From Gluconacetobacter diazotrophicus PA1 5 (GTDB lineage Bacteria; Pseudomonadota; Alphaproteobacteria; Acetobacterales; Acetobacteraceae): 64,000 nt of DNA. The translations under genes and the position numbers were made by a program. The notes beneath the pieces were generated by a model that ran no database searches, was not told where the DNA came from, and worked only from the letters and a program-made list of their open reading frames with translations. The first letter of the stretch is position 1; every line of letters begins with the position of its first letter. Shown here piece by piece: positions 61,779-64,000 of the stretch. The stretch spans positions 1,212,501-1,276,500 of the forward strand of contig NC_011365.1 of the NCBI RefSeq assembly GCF_000021325.1, read 5' to 3'.

Positions 61779-62444
61779 TCAGCCGCCGTGCACGAACGCC
61801 CCCGCCGGCGCGCCCGTCAGTTCCACCAGCCACGCCGCCACGGCCTGCCCGAGCAGACGATAGCCCATGTCGCCCATATGCAGCCCGTCGGGCGACAAGT
61901 CCTCGCGCGACAGGCCCAGTTCGGCACACCAGGACTTCATGCGGGCGTAGCGGCCGAAGACCGGGATGTTCAGTTCCGCGCCGATGGCGTGGACGGCCGG
62001 GACGAAGGGCGGAAAGGCCGCGCATTCCTCCAGCATCCGGCAATATTGCGGATCGATCAGCGCCAGGTCGGCACCCGTGGCGCGTGTGGCCAGCAGGTCG
62101 CGCCGCGTCATGGCGGCATAGTCGTCCAGCTTCACGCCCTGCCACGGATCGTTGCTGCCGGTCTGCCACATCACCAGGTCCGCCCCGTCGGCCAGCACCG
62201 CCGGCAGGCGATCGTGCATTTCCTGGGCGCCGTTGCCGCCGATGCCGCGATTGATCACGGTCAGCCCACCGGGGACGAACGGCGCCAGCGCGCGTTCGAA
62301 CACCGGGGCGAAACCGTGTTCCGGGCTGCTGGCCCCGATCCCCTCGGTGGTCGAGGACCCGAACAGGGTGACGCGGACGCCCTGCCCGCGCCGCAGCCGG
62401 TCGGTCAGGCGGGGCAGGATCGGCGAAGGAGGGGTATCGGTCAT
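61779..62444 (-). CDS. SGNH/GDSL-family hydrolase
   Basis: A 221-residue hydrolase with all four SGNH blocks: VTLFGSSTTEGIGA (block I, nucleophile Ser), NRGIGGNGAQE (block II Gly), WQTGSNDPW (block III Asn) and PDGLHMGDMGYR (block V Asp-x-x-His). No signal peptide is visible. Family members are esterases, often acting on acylated glycans. It is coupled to the OpgC-like acyltransferase by a TGATG overlap, which suggests action on the same acyl groups. Confidence 0.88.
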   Translation of the reverse strand: MTDTPPSPILPRLTDRLRRGQGVRVTLFGSSTTEGIGASSPEHGFAPVFERALAPFVPGGLTVINRGIGGNGAQEMHDRLPAVLADGADLVMWQTGSNDPWQGVKLDDYAAMTRRDLLATRATGADLALIDPQYCRMLEECAAFPPFVPAVHAIGAELNIPVFGRYARMKSWCAELGLSREDLSPDGLHMGDMGYRLLGQAVAAWLVELTGAPAGAFVHGG

Positions 62445-63649
62445 CAATGCGCTCTCTTCAGGCCTGGAACGGAAGATGACGGCGCATCGTGGTCTTTCGC
62501 CGCCGAGGCGCCCGCCATCCGTTCCTTCTGCCTGATGCGCTGGCGGTCGAGAACCGTCGCCAGCGCCCACAGGATCGTGAATCCGATCACATTCACCGCG
62601 ATCTGCAGCCACCATCCCGCGCCGAACGTGGTGAAGACCAGCCGCGCGTACAGGTCGATGACCGTGCCGGTGGCGAAGACTTCCAGCGAATGGCGACCGA
62701 ACAGCGCCATCACGCGCCCGATCCGGCCCTCGGCCATGTGCCGCGTCGCGTGCGAGGACTGCACCAGATAGAAGATCGCCATCACGTCCAGCAGGCGCAG
62801 GGGCGCCAGCACGCTCTTGTCCGGGGCCGCGACGACGAAGGGCCGCAGGTCCGGCAGCCCCCATTGCGACCACGGAAAGGCCTCCAGCGCCGACACCGCC
62901 AGATAGGCCCCGCATGCGACGCGCAGCCAGCCCAGGCGCGGCAAGCTGCCGTCATGCCGCGCCGCCAGGACCGACGCGCAGGCCCCCAGCGTGAACAGGA
63001 ACTGCCAGGCCAGCGGGTCGAAATACCAGCCGTCGGGGTCCAGCCAGTTGGGGAAATTGATCGCCGGGTCCAGGTTGGTCAGCAGCCACAATCCGCCGCT
63101 GACCGCCAGGGTCAGCAGCAGGCTGGCCCGCATCAGCAGGTAGATCAGCGGAAAGCAGCCCAGCAGCACGATGTAGAGCGGCAGGATGTTGAGGTTGCTG
63201 GGCAGCGCGTCGAGGAACATGACCCGCCAGAACGAACTGAGCCCATGCGCCAGTTCGGGTTCCAGGAAATCCACCGGCACCGGCCAGAACCCCCGCCAGT
63301 AGCGGATGGTGGCCGTCGTCACCACCACCATGATGGCCTGGAAGACATACAGCCGCGCGCAGCGCCGCATCACCCGGCCCAGCCCGGCGCGCAGGCCCAC
63401 ACGGGCGAAATTGCGCCCATAGGCCAGCCACGAGGCATAGCCCGCCAGCAGCACGAAGATTTCCGCGGCGTCGGCGAAGCCGACATTGCGCAACGTGAAG
63501 CGGTTCAGGACGTTCTGCGGAATGTGATCGACGAACATCATCAGCAGGGCCACGCCGCGCAGCGCGTCGATGCGATGGTCGCGCCGCCCCCAGGATGAAC
63601 GGGCATGCGGCCGGGCAGCCCCCTGCGGGCGGGACGCGGATGAGGTCAT
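62444..63649 (-). CDS. opgC: OpgC-type membrane acyltransferase
   Basis: A 401-residue inner-membrane protein with about ten helices. RRDHRIDALRGVALLMMFVDHIPQNVLNRFTLRNVGFADAAEIFVLLAGYA is the OpgC_C/acyltransferase-3 N-terminal block, with the conserved Arg, His and Asp; GRHSLEVFATGTVIDL is the late block. OpgC adds succinyl groups to periplasmic glucans, and this fits opgH and opgD 8 kb away in the window. The start at 63649 has AGGGGGG upstream. It overlaps the SGNH hydrolase by one base. Confidence 0.87.
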   Translation of the reverse strand: MTSSASRPQGAARPHARSSWGRRDHRIDALRGVALLMMFVDHIPQNVLNRFTLRNVGFADAAEIFVLLAGYASWLAYGRNFARVGLRAGLGRVMRRCARLYVFQAIMVVVTTATIRYWRGFWPVPVDFLEPELAHGLSSFWRVMFLDALPSNLNILPLYIVLLGCFPLIYLLMRASLLLTLAVSGGLWLLTNLDPAINFPNWLDPDGWYFDPLAWQFLFTLGACASVLAARHDGSLPRLGWLRVACGAYLAVSALEAFPWSQWGLPDLRPFVVAAPDKSVLAPLRLLDVMAIFYLVQSSHATRHMAEGRIGRVMALFGRHSLEVFATGTVIDLYARLVFTTFGAGWWLQIAVNVIGFTILWALATVLDRQRIRQKERMAGASAAKDHDAPSSSVPGLKRAH

Positions 63650-63809
63650 GATCGGCCGGCCCCCCTGAAGTCGATCGTTCGCGTGGCATGCCGTTCCGGG
63701 ATGATCCCGGACGGTCCCCCGCAAGGCATATGCCCACAGATGGAGTAGAACGGGTCCCGACTCCAGCCCTCGTTGCGATTCCTTACATGGGCGTACACGC
63801 CGTTACCCG

Positions 63810-63839
63810 CCCCAACCTGATTTGCCCCAGCCTGATTTG
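63810..63839. repeat. 15-bp tandem duplication
   Basis: CCCCAACCTGATTTG is followed directly by CCCCAGCCTGATTTG, 14 of 15 bases alike. It lies in the 266-base region between the divergent OpgC gene and the gene starting at 63916. Confidence 0.6.
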
Positions 63840-63915
63840 CGATGGGGAATTTTTCGCCTATGTCCCGTCATCACGATACCCCCGGTGGCCATGGCCGCGA
63901 GGAAGGATAGACCCC

Positions 63916-64000
63916 CATGACGGACCCCACGCGCGCAGAAATCGAAACCATGCTGCGCCAGGTGCGCGACACGGCCGGAACGGCGATCCTGGACCATGCG
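63916..64000 (+). CDS. start of a CDS cut by the window edge
   Basis: Only 28 residues are visible (beginning MTDPTRAEIETMLRQVRDT). AAGGATAG lies upstream of the ATG and no stop occurs before the window ends. The visible part is a charged helix; no family can be assigned. Confidence 0.5.

Noticed and set aside
59556-62771. A 1071-codon open frame on the plus strand
   Set aside because: It runs antisense across FUSC, degP, the SGNH hydrolase and part of opgC, all with clear motifs. Its translation is Arg/Gly/Gln-rich with no domain; long antisense frames are common at this GC content.

Overview
The window is a chromosomal segment of a GC-rich alphaproteobacterium, most likely an acetic acid bacterium (Acetobacteraceae, Gluconacetobacter/Komagataeibacter-like). 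This is inferred from several features together: mitochondrion-like complex I factors (NDUFA12 and an NDUFAF7-type methyltransferase), UbiK and COQ9-like proteins, an OprB sugar porin, a mannitol-dehydrogenase-family polyol dehydrogenase, osmoregulated periplasmic glucan genes, and high GC throughout. Most genes are housekeeping, tightly packed, and often joined by ATGA, GTGA or TGATG stop/start overlaps. I see no insertion sequence, prophage, CRISPR array or rRNA operon.

Layout. 1-5.4 kb: end of a patatin-like lipase, DUF192, a metallo-beta-lactamase-fold hydrolase divergent from xdhC-mocA, RidA and a CHAP-domain protein. 5.5-17.6 kb (nearly all minus strand): rlmH, an in-frame nadD-rsfS fusion, proA, a long hairpin element, ychF-pth-rplY, a histidine phosphatase, prs, a lipoprotein with pgeF, an NDUFAF7-type methyltransferase, lgt and hldD. 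17.8-21 kb: ubiK, a YbjN protein, proC, a COQ9/TetR-like gene, tRNA-Gln(TTG) and HU.

21.3-28.4 kb is the most accessory-looking part. An RTX/adhesin-like repeat protein is followed on its strand by a two-module glycosyltransferase and is divergent from a second multi-module glycosyltransferase. The two glycosyltransferases share one recognisable GT-B module. 28.5-35.7 kb: nadE, a DUF1328 membrane peptide, otsB-otsA-dsbB, and a coupled NDUFA12 / MlaD / small protein / DUF2155 series. 35.8-39.3 kb: a degenerate class II ribonucleotide-reductase-like TSCPD protein preceded by an NrdR-box-like palindrome, then a RidA protein and a GNAT (COG3146) protein.

39.7-49.7 kb: OprB porin, DUF1348, icd, an alcohol dehydrogenase, a DEAD-box helicase, an SDR protein with altered catalytic residues divergent from a CPA2 antiporter, and a YbaK deacylase. 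49.9-51.9 kb: an Ivy-type lysozyme inhibitor, then a PadR regulator and siderophore-interacting reductase whose arrangement resembles E. coli yqjI/yqjH. A perfect 32-bp palindrome covers the PadR start codon. 52-64 kb: opgH and opgG/D, a ModE-like regulator, GNAT, a degP-FUSC-mannitol dehydrogenase series, and an SGNH hydrolase coupled to an OpgC acyltransferase. Envelope and osmotic functions recur (OPG, trehalose, porin, DegP, Lgt, HldD, MlaD, PgeF, Ivy), as expected for an organism living in sugary, acidic or plant-associated habitats.
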